A DNA stretch of 64,000 bases from Homarus americanus (GCF_018991925.1 NW_024726235.1:2096372-2160371), one strand, 5' to 3'. Positions 50,333 through 62,452 are shown, numbered from the stretch's first letter. The notes: generated by a model from the sequence alone, not told the origin. Program-made: numbers and translations.

Positions 50333-51492
50333 AACCAACAATTTAACAACGAACCAATGCGAGGAATAAAATAGAAACTCACCCGGAATTACCAATGGCA
50401 CAGAAGCCTCGCCTACCTGAGCTGTGGCGCTGAACATATAGACAGGGTGGAGAATAATAAATAATTTTCTTTGTTTCTCGTTAATGCGGCTTCTGCATCA
50501 CCCTGTGTTCTCCCTCTTTCAATATACACAAACTATCGGCTTTCGTTGACAATTAATAACTCCAGTAAACACACTTACCTAATTAAATTTCATCATTTTT
50601 TTAATTAGAAATATGATGAAGCTAAAAGAAAAATGGGTGATAGCGCGCCATTATAGTTCCAATTATCGATATAGATATTACATAAATACCTACTCATTAA
50701 GAGAGGAAAATGATAATATAGGAGAAAAAAATTATCCTGGTGGGATGATCCAAAAAAAACAATGTAACTAAGCGCATCCGTCCAGCCTTGAGGTGATAGG
50801 TAAAGGTCCAGTGTGAGATGAAATTACGTAATGGAATACTCTTAAAGATTACAAATACCTCTTAGTACTCTTTAGACTCTTGAGTACTATGAGTTAACCC
50901 TTTGAGTAAGACGATTTAACCCCTTAGTACGATAATGTCTTCGTTCTCGAGGGTATACGTCTTTATATTCAGAGGTTAAAGAAAACGCATGTGTGTGTGT
51001 GTGTGTGTTTAAAAAATGAGCGTCTACGTCTTAAAAATCTTACCAATAAAGTTAATGACAAAAATAAGGAAAAAGATCATATGTGTTTTAGCTAATAACA
51101 TCTATTACCTGGACACATATAATACCAGGTACCCGATCATCAGATTACCAATAACATGAAAGGCTTTTTTCGCCCCCATCAATAATCTCGTTTAATATTG
51201 TTTTTATACGTATATATATATAAAAGAGGTATGGCTCATATAACATAAAGTCATTCGGATAGTTCCTGTCAATATTCTACAAATCAATATCATTTAGTTG
51301 TATAAATTATCAGCAAGGAATCAGAGTATGTACTGTAGAGTCACCGAGAAAACTATCACTACTTGGGGTGATCGATGAATTTCAGAATGAACACTACAAC
51401 TCCTGTTGTCTCGGTAGGGTTGTCAAAATCCTTCGTCTGCTGTGTCATATTTAAAAAAAAATTGTATAGATAGTTTTTTTGAGTAACTGTAC

Positions 51493-51536
<44 letters not shown>

Positions 51537-52669
51537 AGTGTGTGTGTGTGGTATAATAATTCGTATATAGTTGTTATCCCTGACTGATAATAAAAACGAC
51601 CATAATATACAAATTCTGTAAAACCTCCCACGTTAAGAAAATATTTTATATAACTAACACTATTAAAGGATGTAAAACTCTAATTCGTTATGAAATTACA
51701 CAAAAAATAATAATTGTAATCAAAGTCGTCTCACACAAGAAATAATCAACTAAAACCTATTTCCATCTTTTTTAATCTAACTTAATGAAACTATTTCTAT
51801 ATACCCCGAGAATTATAAATTATCTTCCCGATTTTAATTATTATGGAAAGACGATTAAAGCTTTGTTTCCCTCTACTGTAATGTCAGAGAGTGAGTTTTT
51901 GTTCCACCAATGACAATAACTTTGGAAGATCTAGAAGGAAAGTTTACGTGAGATGTATCCAGGGACACAGAATATTGCCTTGATATCTGTATAACCGCAA
52001 AAGAAACTCCTATTGAATTTCTAAACCTTGGAAATACAAGAAATACAGGTATATATTATATTGCCTGACTATAAACACACACACACATCCTCCTCTCCTT
52101 CCCCACATAAGCTGTACATAATAAAACTGTCATCACCAACTACCCAGAGAGATCATGATGCGACATAAACATTATAAACTGGTGGTTCCCTCAAGGCCAG
52201 ATACCATATACCCTGTCATTGAGTATTAAGTTATTTCCCAGCCTCCTGACTCTCTCCCAATGGCCTCCTGAAGTAAACTATGTTGTTCCCGGGTCATAAT
52301 AATACACACTGGCAATTTCTTCTTCTTCTTCGACCAATCAAATATACGTAGACTCAATATTTATGAATCATTTCTAATCGTACGCTTCATTACTGAGTAT
52401 ATTTTCCTCTTCTCTTCTGGCAGTCGGGTTAGGTCTCCGAATCTCTTTTTATTTTCTTTATTTGTTTTTAGTTCCTGTTTGTGTTTTTGTTTTGAAGGTA
52501 CATATTTAATATTTCAACTTTTAATGTTATTTTTTTTTGTCCAATTGGTCGATTACATTCAGGTGTGGAGATTGTCTCTTGTTTAATTATCAAATCCTAT
52601 TTACAATATTTTTTTCGGTATAAGGTCAGAGTTCCGACTGTATTTTGTCTGTCTGCACGTCCATGTATA

Positions 52670-52671
<2 letters not shown>
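50333..52671. other. AT-rich intronic sequence, no exon recognised
   Basis: The stretch contains a CTTGAGTACTATGAGTTAAC-type repeat patch (50,858-50,945), a GT run (50,992-51,008) and a (TA)n run (51,494-51,529). No coding segment was supported. Confidence 0.5.
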
Positions 52672-52742
<71 letters not shown>

Positions 52743-52974
52743 AAAAAATGTTAGTCTCTGCAACTGTATATATCTGGTTTAACATGTTTAAATAAAACCA
52801 GATGTACCTGTATAGAGAGAGAGAGACGCATGTACAGACTCTCTCATAAATTAATTACATCAGTGTGGATAAAACTGTCACTGGCAGACTGGGCCCCCTC
52901 CCTGTTGCCAGCCCACACTGTCAGGTTCACTCTCTATCTACCTGTACCTATCAATAAACATTCATTTATTTTTC

Positions 52975-53025
<51 letters not shown>

Positions 53026-53070
53026 ATCTATCTATCTATTTGGCTGTCTGTCTGTCTATCTATCTATCTA

Positions 53071-53105
<35 letters not shown>

Positions 53106-53280
53106 TTTTGTCTGTCTGTCTATCTGTCTGTCTGTCTGTCTATCCTTAATATAATCAATCACCATCAATAATAACAATATCAGCAACACCACGAATAACA
53201 ACAAAAACAACACCACAACAACACCACCAGCAACAACAACAAAACCACCACCAGCAGCACCAACAACAACAACAATATAT
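52672..53280. repeat. GT, CTAT/CTGT and AAC microsatellites
   Basis: (GT)n at 52,672-52,739, (CTAT)n changing into (CTGT)n at 52,975-53,142, and interrupted (AAC/ACC)n at about 53,165-53,275, ending just before the acceptor of exon 2. Confidence 0.94.
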
Positions 53281-53319
53281 ACTTGTTTCATATTTTGTTT
53301 ACCTCTCTCCTTCACACAG

Positions 53320-53498
53320 GCGGCGGGGAGCTGGTAGAACTGATGAAGAAGGCCAACAAGAGTAAGGAGTACAGCGAACTGGACGAGACGATACGCTCTA
53401 AGATCCCCAAGTACGTCTATAACGGTGGCGACGGCAAGTGTCTCCCCATTCATCGTCTGGTACTGAGACGGAACAAGGAAAGACCACCAAGTAAAGAG
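53320..53498 (+). CDS. TRPV-type channel (Nanchung/Inactive-like), exon 2
   Basis: An acceptor CACACAG ends at 53,319 and a donor GTAATG begins at 53,499. With the single G carried from exon 1 the frame is open through 59 further codons plus the joining Gly. It reads GGGELVELMKKANKSKEYSE, then LDETIRSKIPKYVYNGGDGK, then CLPIHRLVLRRNKERPPSKE. The (L)YNxGxG and P-x-x-x-LVxxRNxxR pattern fits, as I recall it, the segment before the ankyrin repeats in invertebrate TRPV channels. High GC and lack of repeats contrast with its flanks. The exon ends in phase 0. Confidence 0.7.
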
Positions 53499-53501
53499 GT
53501 A

Positions 53502-53543
<42 letters not shown>

Positions 53544-53649
53544 CTACTCCACAGTGCATAATTTCTTCCACAACATTATTTTCCTTTCAGCATAATGGGC
53601 CAAGTTTCCTTGTATTTCGCCTTTCATTGCATAAATTCACAATATACGG

Positions 53650-54110
53650 TTCCTATCTCACCTCTTGTGGCCTCCCAGAACTCTATGTTTGGCCTCCTCC
53701 TAATCTCAACTATTGTGGCCTCCAGGGCCGGATTAAGCTTAATAGGGGCCTAAGGCACAGATCAACTTGGGGCCCCCTACCCTCAAGGTATATATATATA
53801 GCAAGAACAAAATATACCAAAATTAATCAATGATTTCATCAATATTAAGCTTCTGCAAAATAACACATTCAATGTTCATAAGAGACAGAAAATTGAGACG
53901 TTGCTAGGACATCGTTGAACGAATTCATGGTTTTATATGCTTCATCTTCGAGAATGTTTGGATTTGGGGGCCTTTAGAGTCAGGGGCCTGAAGCCAGCGC
54001 CTCAAGTGCCTCATGGTTAATCAGGCACTGGTGGCCTCCCTAAACTCTATATTTGGCCTCCACCGAATCTTACCTCTTGTGGCTTCCCTAAACTCTAACT
54101 TTTACCTCCC
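53650..54110 (+). repeat. GTGGCCTCC-containing tandem repeat split by MITE
   Basis: CTCTTGTGGCCTCC, AACTCTATGTTTGGCCTCC and related copies recur at about 25-50 bp spacing on both sides of the 53,723-54,030 insertion. Excising the insertion with one target-site copy makes the array continuous. Confidence 0.75.
53723..54030. mobile_element. hAT-like non-autonomous transposon (MITE)
   Basis: The left end CAGGGCCGGATTAA and the complement of the right end, CAGTGCCTGATTAA, form terminal inverted repeats matching at 12 of 14 positions. The 308-base element is flanked by identical 8-bp copies of GTGGCCTC (53,715-53,722 and 54,031-54,038), the target-site duplication length of hAT transposons. It encodes no transposase. 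GGGGCC-rich subterminal segments are visible on both sides. The flanking repeat could mimic a duplication, but the ends and inverted repeats agree. Confidence 0.82.
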
Positions 54111-54329
54111 TTGGGATATTATCTACACCATAATGTTCAATATTTTTTCGTCTCTTACCGCAGCTGACCCACCAACACCACAACAACAGACATGATAAAT
54201 AATAATACTCTTATATTCTGAAGCCTCCTCGAGTATACCTGTATAGTGTTGGTGATCATAAAGACTCTGTGTACCTGTAAAATAAATCGTTGTTCCTTGT
54301 TATACCTATACGGTTATTATATCTTGTTC

Positions 54330-54670
54330 TTCATCACACACACACACACACGCACACACACACATACACACACACACATACACACACACGATGGAGATTG
54401 TAAGGAATTTAATCTTCTGCCAATACATTTTTACCCCTCACATTTAAGTCTGACGCGCAATCAAGAAGAAGAGGAGAAAGAAGAAAGAGGGAGAAGGAAG
54501 AAGAGGAGAAAGAAGGAGAAGGGAGAAGGAAGAAGAAGATTAAATTGTGGAAGTGGAACTGAGAAAGAACACGTGTGAGTGATAAAGTAAAGGAGAGAGG
54601 AGGAGACAAATAAGACAAAGGGTAAATAGGAGAAGGATGAGGAGGAAATGAGAGAGACAAAACTATTTAC
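54330..54670. repeat. CA runs and GAA/GGA purine-rich tract
   Basis: Interrupted (CA)n at 54,335-54,389 and an AGAAGAGGAGAAAGAAG-type tract (54,460-54,660). No gene. Confidence 0.85.
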
Positions 54671-54892
54671 TCGTATTTGCAAAACCTAAACAAAAATAAA
54701 ATAAAATAAAAAATGAAATCCTAATTAATTATATTTTATCCCCCAGGATTCACTGTTCTAATTATACCACCGGTCTCCTCAAGGCCAGGTACACGAGGTA
54801 AAAAGTGACTAAATTAACTTTTACGGGAATGCGAGATGTCGAGATTCTGTTGACAAAAATCCTCCTTGTTTTCGGCTGAAGAAGCCATTTTT

Positions 54893-55038
54893 AATTTGAT
54901 GGAGAGGCCACTTTGTTACAGTTGATGGAGGAGGCCACTTTGTTACGGTTGATGGAGGAGGCCACTTTGTTACGGTTGATGGAGGCCACTTTGTTACGGT
55001 TGATGAAGGAGGCCACTTTGTTACGGTTGATGGAGGAT
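54893..55038 (+). repeat. 27-bp minisatellite, GGCCACTTTGTTACGGTTGA unit
   Basis: Five units of GGAGGCCACTTTGTTACGGT plus TGATGGA, one unit lacking six bases. The Asn/Lys/Val/Ala frame on the complement (54,891-55,073) is a repeat translation. Confidence 0.93.
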
Positions 55039-55129
55039 TTAAACTTGAGACCTTGTTCTGTCTTCACCACCATTTTTCAGTTTTAATTCCACGAGTCGAA
55101 ATTCTGGCTACCTTAAAATTCCTCCCCTC

Positions 55130-55668
55130 CAAAAAAAAATAATAATAATAATAAAAAAATAAAATAAAATAAAAATAATAAAAATACATAAAAATGCACA
55201 AGCAGGAAGACTATAACCATCTCATTGAAGTCTATAGAACCAACTGAATGAACTGAGTGAACGGGAATAAATTACTATACTTGTTTGGGGGGTTTTGTTT
55301 AGCACAGTGGATGATAATATTCTCGGTAGAAACCTTTTAATTTCTTGAACTTGGTGAACCCGTATCCAATCTTTCACCCCATATAATCAACCAATCAAAC
55401 GTGAATCACCTTCGTAAACTAGATATATATAAGGCTCATTTTCGTAAGACAATCTACTCTTCCTAAGCGATACACTTTCCTCGCTATTGCCCCCCCCCCA
55501 CCACTCTTAGGTCTCTTATATTCTTTCCCCAGTATGATGACACCACCACCATCATCATTATCACCACCATTAACAACAACGTCGAGGGAGGTAATCGAAC
55601 ACTGAGCCATTCTAGGATAAAATAAATAAATAAAATACTACCCTAGGTCTCTTATTTTCTTTTCCTTT

Positions 55669-55717
<49 letters not shown>

Positions 55718-56045
55718 GCATCATCATCATCATCATCACTACTAACAACATCGTCTGGGGGCAGGGAGGGAGGGGAGGTAATCGAACAGAAAGCCATACT
55801 AATGAATAAAAAAATAGAAAGTAAAAAAAAAAAAGTGTTTATGAGATGGATGTAATAAACTAAAGTGGATAATGATTAAAACTAGAGAACCATGGAGAGA
55901 CTTACAGCAGCTAGGAGATATGGAGATAATTCAATAGAGAATTTGGAGGAGTCTTACTGTACACCTACTGGGAGACTTTGGAGATAAAACACAGGAACAC
56001 ACAGGAAGACAATAAAAGACTGCGACACACACACACACACACACG
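55130..56045. repeat. AAT-rich and CAT microsatellites; duplicated flank
   Basis: (AAT/AAAAT)n at 55,130-55,195, (CAT)n at 55,667-55,738 and CA at 56,023-56,043. The segments at 55,495-55,612 and 55,637-55,800 are diverged duplicates: both contain TAGGTCTCTTAT, a CATCAT run and GAGGTAATCGAACA before GCCAT. Confidence 0.8.
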
Positions 56046-56199
56046 GAGTTGCGCAGGGGATGTAAAACAGAAGGGGTCAAATCCTGTGTAAATTAAAGCC
56101 GACTGAAAACGTAACACAACAAGAGGAATAAGAACAACAGAGCGGTGGGCGGACTGTGAATAGCATATGGAGGAAAAATTGTACTGGGGGTGTTAGTTT

Positions 56200-56410
56200 T
56201 TTTTCGGTATGGTGGAGTGTGTGGGTGGGAGGGGGGTGAGACGGGGAGGGAAGGAGAGGGGGAGGGGAGGGGAGGGAGGAGAGGTAAGACAGGGGGAAGA
56301 AGGGAGAGGGTTTAGACGCAGTGGGAAACAGGGTAGAGGGAGAGAGGGAGGTTAGAGGCGGATGGAGAGAGGGAGGGAGGGAGAAAGGGAGGAGGGGGCA
56401 GGGAGGGTTT
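56200..56410. repeat. Purine-rich G/GA tract
   Basis: GGGAGGGG-type low-complexity sequence, no coding content. Confidence 0.8.
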
Positions 56411-56567
56411 GTTTACATCCACCGTTGGTACTGATCCACCCCCTTGTGGGACGCCACCCTTGGTTTATTGTTTTGAGGAAACTTCTTGATTTAATGAACA
56501 CTTGATGAAGGAGGATCAGGATACAAGTATGTGTGGTTATTGTGATTTAGTAATTACATCATTACAA

Positions 56568-56572
56568 TTCTT

Positions 56573-56615
<43 letters not shown>

Positions 56616-56618
56616 GTA

Positions 56619-56695
<77 letters not shown>

Positions 56696-56725
56696 ATAGT
56701 CATTGTTATCATCATCATCATTTAT
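56568..56725. repeat. Adjacent CAT, ATT and AGT trinucleotide arrays
   Basis: Three arrays lie back to back: (ATC)n at 56,573-56,613, (ATT)n at 56,620-56,650 and (AGT)n at 56,650-56,695, then ATC again. Confidence 0.93.
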
Positions 56726-56960
56726 ACAATTATCGTTGTTACTACATGAATAATATATTATTCCCCCCCTTAACGACCAGCAGGGAACAAGGGGGATATT
56801 GCCATCACCCATGTGGTCTGTGTGTGTGTCATTCCTCTAAATTATGTATGTACAGAACCACAGAGAATTATAATATTGTCTAACGTTATCTGAATAGTTT
56901 GTTAAATACGTTAATTAGACCTGAAAGATCAAGAGGTTATCAACAGTGGGTTTGACGTCA

Positions 56961-57199
<239 letters not shown>

Positions 57200-57300
57200 T
57201 ATAAATTGACAAATATACTTAACAGGTAAAAAAAATACATTGGAATGGAACCCCAAAACCAATGGAACCCTAACACATTCGATCTCGTCTCTCTTTACAG

Positions 57301-57379
57301 ATCAACCCGCCCAAGCATCTGCCAGATGAGGACTCCGTGGCCGGCAAGTACCTCCCCGGCAGAATGGAACCAGACCGGA
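57301..57379 (+). CDS. TRPV-type channel (Nanchung/Inactive-like), exon 3
   Basis: The acceptor CTCTTTACAG ends at 57,300 and the donor GTGAGT begins at 57,380. Starting in phase 0, as exon 2 requires, the frame reads INPPKHLPDEDSVAGKYLPG then RMEPDR, 26 codons plus one base. The other two phases do not connect to exon 2. It encodes a linker leading toward the ankyrin-repeat region, which must lie in exons beyond this point. No further exon is recognised up to 64,000, so the gene probably continues outside the window. Only about 115 residues of a protein usually 800 or more residues long are present. Confidence 0.66.
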
Positions 57380-57407
57380 GTGAGTTGCCCTATGTGTCTT
57401 ATAAGAG

Positions 57408-57750
57408 TTTTTTTTTTTTTAGTTTAACAAATTTATTGACAAAGCTTGGAGTACAGTTTGCCTATTCTGAGTAATTCAGTCAGATCTTGACACTGAGGGT
57501 GGTATCACTTCTCACTGCCACACAGGACAGAGGTTCATATGCAAAGGAATACATCATATTCATAAGCAGTATATATAGGTCAGAGTCGTGTGGGTGATGT
57601 TACTGTTCACTGCCATGCAAGACAAAGTTCATGATACAATAAGTCAGGTGGCCTGAAGTCTTTCACAGTGTCACATTCAATAATATAGTGTTCAAGTGTA
57701 TAGTTTAAAGGTTTATCACAAAGTTTACATGCCTTATGAGAGGATGTACG
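57408..57750 (-). mobile_element. LINE 3' end: C-terminal zinc-finger fragment and 3' UTR
   Basis: On the minus strand a 47-codon frame (57,750-57,607) reads ACKLCDKPLNYTLEHYIIEC around a C-x2-C-x8-H-x4-C knuckle. This pattern is common at the C-terminus of several LINE proteins. It ends in a TGA. The 3' UTR continues to AATAAATTTGTTAAACTAA and a poly-A tail (poly-T at 57,408-57,420 on the plus strand). The left part is truncated at a G tract. It lies only 28 bases after exon 3. Confidence 0.75.
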
Positions 57751-57839
57751 GGGGGGGGGAAGACGTTGGTGATGTGTTATGGGGTTGAGAGAGTGACATG
57801 GGGGGGTGACGTTATCAGTCTGTTAGGGTAATGTGATGG

Positions 57840-57873
<34 letters not shown>

Positions 57874-58170
57874 ATCAAGTACATTACAATCCTCGCTAAC
57901 GTGAACTGACATGACAAATTGCTTCAGATCTTTCCACGTCAAGAATCAGTTTGACATTATACCCAGTCACCTCTACACGTTCTCCACAGAATGACAGACG
58001 ATTAATCTATACTACCTTCCCACACCGTGTTCCAGCAGCGACTACCCTGATGAATATGTCACATACTCAATTAACTGCTAGCGGACAGACCTCAGTCATA
58101 GTGGTGACGTCCCTGCTGGCTTCGCTTCAGTAGATAAGCCGATTAATATGTAAAATTCACTACCGGTTGC
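57751..58170. other. No gene seen; CT run
   Basis: G-rich patches, a CT run (57,840-57,873) and mixed sequence. No exon 4 could be identified. Confidence 0.5.
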
Positions 58171-58171
58171 A

Positions 58172-58622
58172 TTAGGCAGTCAATTTGCATGTCGTATCCC
58201 ACTTCGCTCCATTAAATTACATTATATAGCCAATTACCATGCAATATCCCAGTTCGCTCCATCACATAGCCAATTACCATGCAATATCCCAGTTCGCTCC
58301 ATTACATAGCCAATTAGAGTGTGATATTCGCTCCATCACATAGCCAATTACCATGGAACATCCCAGTTCGCTCCATTACATAGTCAATTAGCGTGAGATA
58401 TTCGCTCCATTACATAGTCAATTAGCGTGTGATATTCGCTCCATCACATAGCCAATTAGAGTGTGATCACATAGCCAATTACCATGCAACATCCCAGTTC
58501 GCTCCATTACATAGCCAATTAGAGTGTGATATTCGCTCCATCACATAGCCAATTACCATGCAACATCCCAGTTCGCTCCATTACATAGCCAATTAGCGTG
58601 TGATATCCCAGTCGGCTCCAGG
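58172..58622 (+). repeat. Minisatellite alternating two modules, CATAGCCAATTA
   Basis: About 12 units combine TACATAGCCAATTACCATGC plus a CCCAGTTCGCTCCA end with a shorter module TAGCCAATTAGAGTGTGATA plus TTCGCTCCA. Modules alternate irregularly and one is internally deleted (near 58,470). Confidence 0.92.
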
Positions 58623-58767
58623 TACCGCTCGATTAATGTTATTTCTGCTTGCTTGCTGTACAATTATTCCTCAGGTGAATAGTTATAATTAGGACTCAGT
58701 TATATCTCGTTTATATATCTGCTTATGCCATAATTTGCTTCTGTAATTTCTAGTTAATAATGATGAA

Positions 58768-58828
<61 letters not shown>

Positions 58829-59233
58829 TGAACAATAATAATAATGAAAATAATAAAAACACCAACAAAAATATTACAATAACAAAAACAAATCCACACA
58901 CAAAAAAATACAATTACAGTCACAACTCACAAATATATACACGAACACCCAAAAAACACCACTATATCCTAATTATACAATAGACAAAATATCCACTACA
59001 GTATATATACAGCACAACACTTTTATATACCACATGACCTATATATTATAAGACCTTACAATATAACCTTACCACAGACAGAGCTATACCACTATTACTA
59101 AATTTGTAATAAAATGTTGAGAGATATTGAACCATGATTTAAGAGACCTTCGACATATATGGAGGAGTGGGAAGGAATATTGGAAGTGACATGAGTGAAT
59201 TTTTGTTAAGAGGTTTAGTGCAAGGTGTGGGTG

Positions 59234-59304
<71 letters not shown>

Positions 59305-59310
59305 CATAAA
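58623..59310. repeat. AT-rich sequence with AAT and GT microsatellites
   Basis: (AAT)n at 58,769-58,828 and (GT)n at 59,237-59,302. Nothing coding is recognised. Confidence 0.85.
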
Positions 59311-60366
59311 ATGGAGAATTATTTATTTTTTCCTTTCTTCTTCCTCTTAACTTTCTTCCAGTTTTCTTCTTTCTCTCTCACTTTCCTCCACCCTTTCTCT
59401 TTCCTCCATCTCCATCATTTATCCCTAACCACCACTGACACTCGTTTAACGCTTTCTCTTTGATTTCCCCTCACTATTCCCCTCTCCTTCGTCTCCTTCT
59501 ACCCATGGCTATTATCATTTCTTTTTCTCATTTCCCTTTAATTACTCATCCATCCATCATCCCCTCTCTCCTACCGACTCTGTTATTTCCTCTGCGTTAT
59601 TCTTTTTTTTTCTCCATTCTTCAGTACATTATTCACAGCTTTCAAAATGGGTTAGGTTAGGTTAGTGTTAGTGTTATTTCACCTTTTTATATTTTTTCTC
59701 AAAAAAAAAAAAGAGATGAAAGAAATCTAAATCTTCTATTCTGTATCAAGTAAAAAAAAGAAAAATAATAATAATAATAATAATAATACTGCATGTTTTA
59801 TTTCACATTCTCCCATAAATTACTTTGCTTTGGATGAAAAAATAAATAAATAAATAAAATAAAAAAATTACCTGGTATCATTATTTTAGTTCATATAAAT
59901 ATATATTTACCTTTTTTCCCTTACCGCTTCATAATTTATTATATTTTTAATGTAATATACTGATTAGTTTATACTCTCTCTAAAGGCATACTGTCTACGC
60001 CTTCAAAGCGTATTAACCACGCCTTTAACGCTTATTATTCACGCCTTTAACATCCGCCATCTACGCTTATCATCCACGAGGCCCTCTACACCATCCAACC
60101 TATAACCACAACACCCTTACACATCCATCCATACTCACATCCTGCACACCACCAACTCACTCACTGTCACCCATCCGCCCTCCTTCATTCCGTCCCTCAT
60201 TGTCTCCCTCCCACACTCTCCTTTCTACCTATCCTCCCTCTCTTATTCTCCATCCCTACCTCCCACCTACCTTTCCTCCCACCTCCCTTCTCTCCCTCAT
60301 CCTTCAAGACTCCAACTCGTCCTTGACTCTGACATTCCATCCTTCAAAGGTCACACACACACACAC

Positions 60367-60432
<66 letters not shown>

Positions 60433-60435
60433 TCT
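59311..60435. repeat. CT-rich tracts, short TTAGG run, CA microsatellite
   Basis: CT-rich sequence (59,325-59,640), a GGTTAG run at 59,649-59,666, (AAT)n at 59,766-59,787, ACGCCTTTAACGCTTAT repeats (60,000-60,075) and (CA)n at 60,352-60,430. Confidence 0.85.
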
Positions 60436-61140
60436 ACCCCCCTTCTCCCCCACACACTCACGCAACAGGATCGCATGAAAGGCTTCAGGGCGTACAGGTA
60501 ATTACATAACCGAAGCACAGGTATCTACCTATACTCCTACACCACCACCAACCTTCCCTCCCCCTTTTCCCCTTGGTGTGTGACATGTAATAAAAGGTTC
60601 ACATCCGCCTCTCCTTTCTCCTTTTTCTCCTCCTCCTTTTATGCCCTTTTCCTTCTTCCATAATTGCTTCTCCCCATTTCTTCCTTCTGTTCTCTTCCCC
60701 TCACTCCTCCTCCTCCTCCTCTTCTTTTTATCCTGTTTCCCCTCTTATTCCTCATAATATTTCCTCCTGTTTCCCCTCTCCTCACTCCTCCTCTTTATCC
60801 TACATCTGCTTTCCCATTCCTCCTCTTCCATTACTCCCTCACCTCCCCTCACCTGTTATAAGCTATCTATCTACATGTCCGTCTACCTGTCATTCCATCT
60901 ATCTACCTGTCTGTGTATCTCATTCTAAGTTTAGTTTGATATTTTCCTGAAACATCCCCCCCCCACCTCTCTCTCCCTCTCTCGTAATTATTTTAGTAAC
61001 CTTGAGCATTTCTGTCCATTACATTAATTCCACTGACATTTATCATAACCCGTCCGTTTCTTCTCTGGATATATCAAACGTAGACTATTTTAATGCCGCT
61101 TATGTGGATACTATTATACCCTAACGACTGCTGGTTATGA
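60436..61140. other. No gene seen; CTCC-rich
   Basis: Pyrimidine-rich sequence (60,545-60,960) and mixed DNA. No exon supported. Confidence 0.5.
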
Positions 61141-61149
61141 CGTTGGGGA

Positions 61150-61550
61150 AGGATCAACCAATCAGCGACCCGTATTATGATGACGCATGGAAGGAAAACA
61201 CCAATCAGCTTGTTGTATAGGAGGCCACAGAGATAGCATGTTCAATCAGTGATAATATTTAACTACAACGGTCAGCCCCAGCCAATCATCGGTCTTATCG
61301 GATATCACCTGAATATGTACAGGCAATCAACAGTGATCATATCTGACGTAAGTCACATCTTACGTCATTGAGAAGGCTTAGGCAGTCAGCCATGAAGGTG
61401 TGATGCCAGTGAGGAAAAACACCCAGTAAATAAAGGCTTATGACGTCTTTGAGAAAACCTATAGCCAATCACTACTCACTTCTATAGAATTATGAGGATC
61501 GCGCAGCCAATCAGCAGTGACTATCTGACGTCAGGAACCAGTCGGATCCA
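61150..61550 (+). repeat. Degenerate repeat carrying CCAATCAG and TGACGT motifs
   Basis: CCAATCA or close variants occur near 61,158, 61,201, 61,242, 61,282, 61,323, 61,464 and 61,507. TGACGT-type motifs occur near 61,344, 61,441 and 61,526 (the last TGACGTCA, a full CRE consensus). Spacing is about 40 bases for the first five. It could be an old 40-bp repeat or a regulatory cluster. Confidence 0.55.
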
Positions 61551-62110
61551 AGATTTTGCTTCGGGTTTGAAAATCAACAGAATATAAATAATTTTTTTAA
61601 AAAAGTTAGTCACTGGCAGCATTAATCAACAAATAAATAAAAAAACAACATTATCAGTCAATGCAGGGAAAACAGGCATAGAGCTGGCTAACGCAGATAA
61701 GAATCACCCAATACATAACGTGTAAAATACACTAATTAACTCGGCCCCTGCCATTAAACTTTAAGACATAAGATGGTGGTTTCATCCATAAACTCACCGT
61801 ATCAACGTAAATAACTTCCCGTGTTCATTGCGATATCTAACTTTAGGGGAAACTGAGAAGGGAAAACAGGATTTCCACTCTGGTGATAAATTTTGTCCGA
61901 TTTTACAGATTCTGCACCGTAACAACATTAGCGGAAGGCTGAAGTTGGCTGCCAGAGAAGAGTTGAAGTGGAAGTGGAGGAGGAGGTGGAGTGGCGGAGG
62001 AGGAGGAGGAGAGGAGGAGGGAGGAGGAGGAGGAGGAGGAGGAGGAGGAGGATGGAGGAGGATATAGGAGGATGGAGGAGGATAGAGGAGGATGGAGGAG
62101 GCTTAGCTAG
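61551..62110. repeat. Unique segment ending in GGA trinucleotide array
   Basis: Mixed AT-rich sequence, then (GGA)n with interruptions at about 61,968-62,103. The Arg/Gly/Glu frame is an artefact. Confidence 0.8.
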
Positions 62111-62450
62111 GTGTCTGTGTCTATCTGTCTCAGTCTATCTCTGTGCTGGAAAATAAAAGAACTTTAAGTAGGGATGAACGATAAGGAAGGTGAAGGAAGA
62201 AAACAATGATAGAAGGGAGATATTTGATGAAAGTCAGAGAGAAAGAATACAAAAAAAAGGTTTCAGCCATAGACCTATGACGTCAACAAAGGCAGCCATA
62301 AAAGGATTAATCTAATTACTGAATCAGATCATCACAGTGGTAATTGATTTCTCATTATGTTACTGCTATGAATTTATCTTTACCAAGCCTCGGGTCGTGT
62401 TGGCCTTGTGTACAGTATATACCTCAGCTGGCGGTCAACAAGCGAGGTAG

Positions 62451-62452
<2 letters not shown>

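Larger units (their letters stand above)
46358..53319 (+). other. Intron 1 of the TRPV-like gene (6,962 bp)
   Basis: GTGAGT donor and TTCACACAG acceptor. The intron is filled with CCTAA runs, CATA and CA arrays, three minisatellites, an A-rich block (48,965-49,330) and CTAT/CTGT and AAC repeats. The remaining sequence is AT-rich and shows no further exon. A small, unrecognised alternative exon cannot be ruled out. Confidence 0.65.

Noticed and set aside
50360..50440. Short minus-strand exon between CAG and GTGAGT
   Set aside because: Only about 35 bases with a GT immediately after the AG. It is too short to support without transcript data.
60200..60475. 92-codon plus-strand frame
   Set aside because: Pyrimidine-rich and CA-repeat translation.
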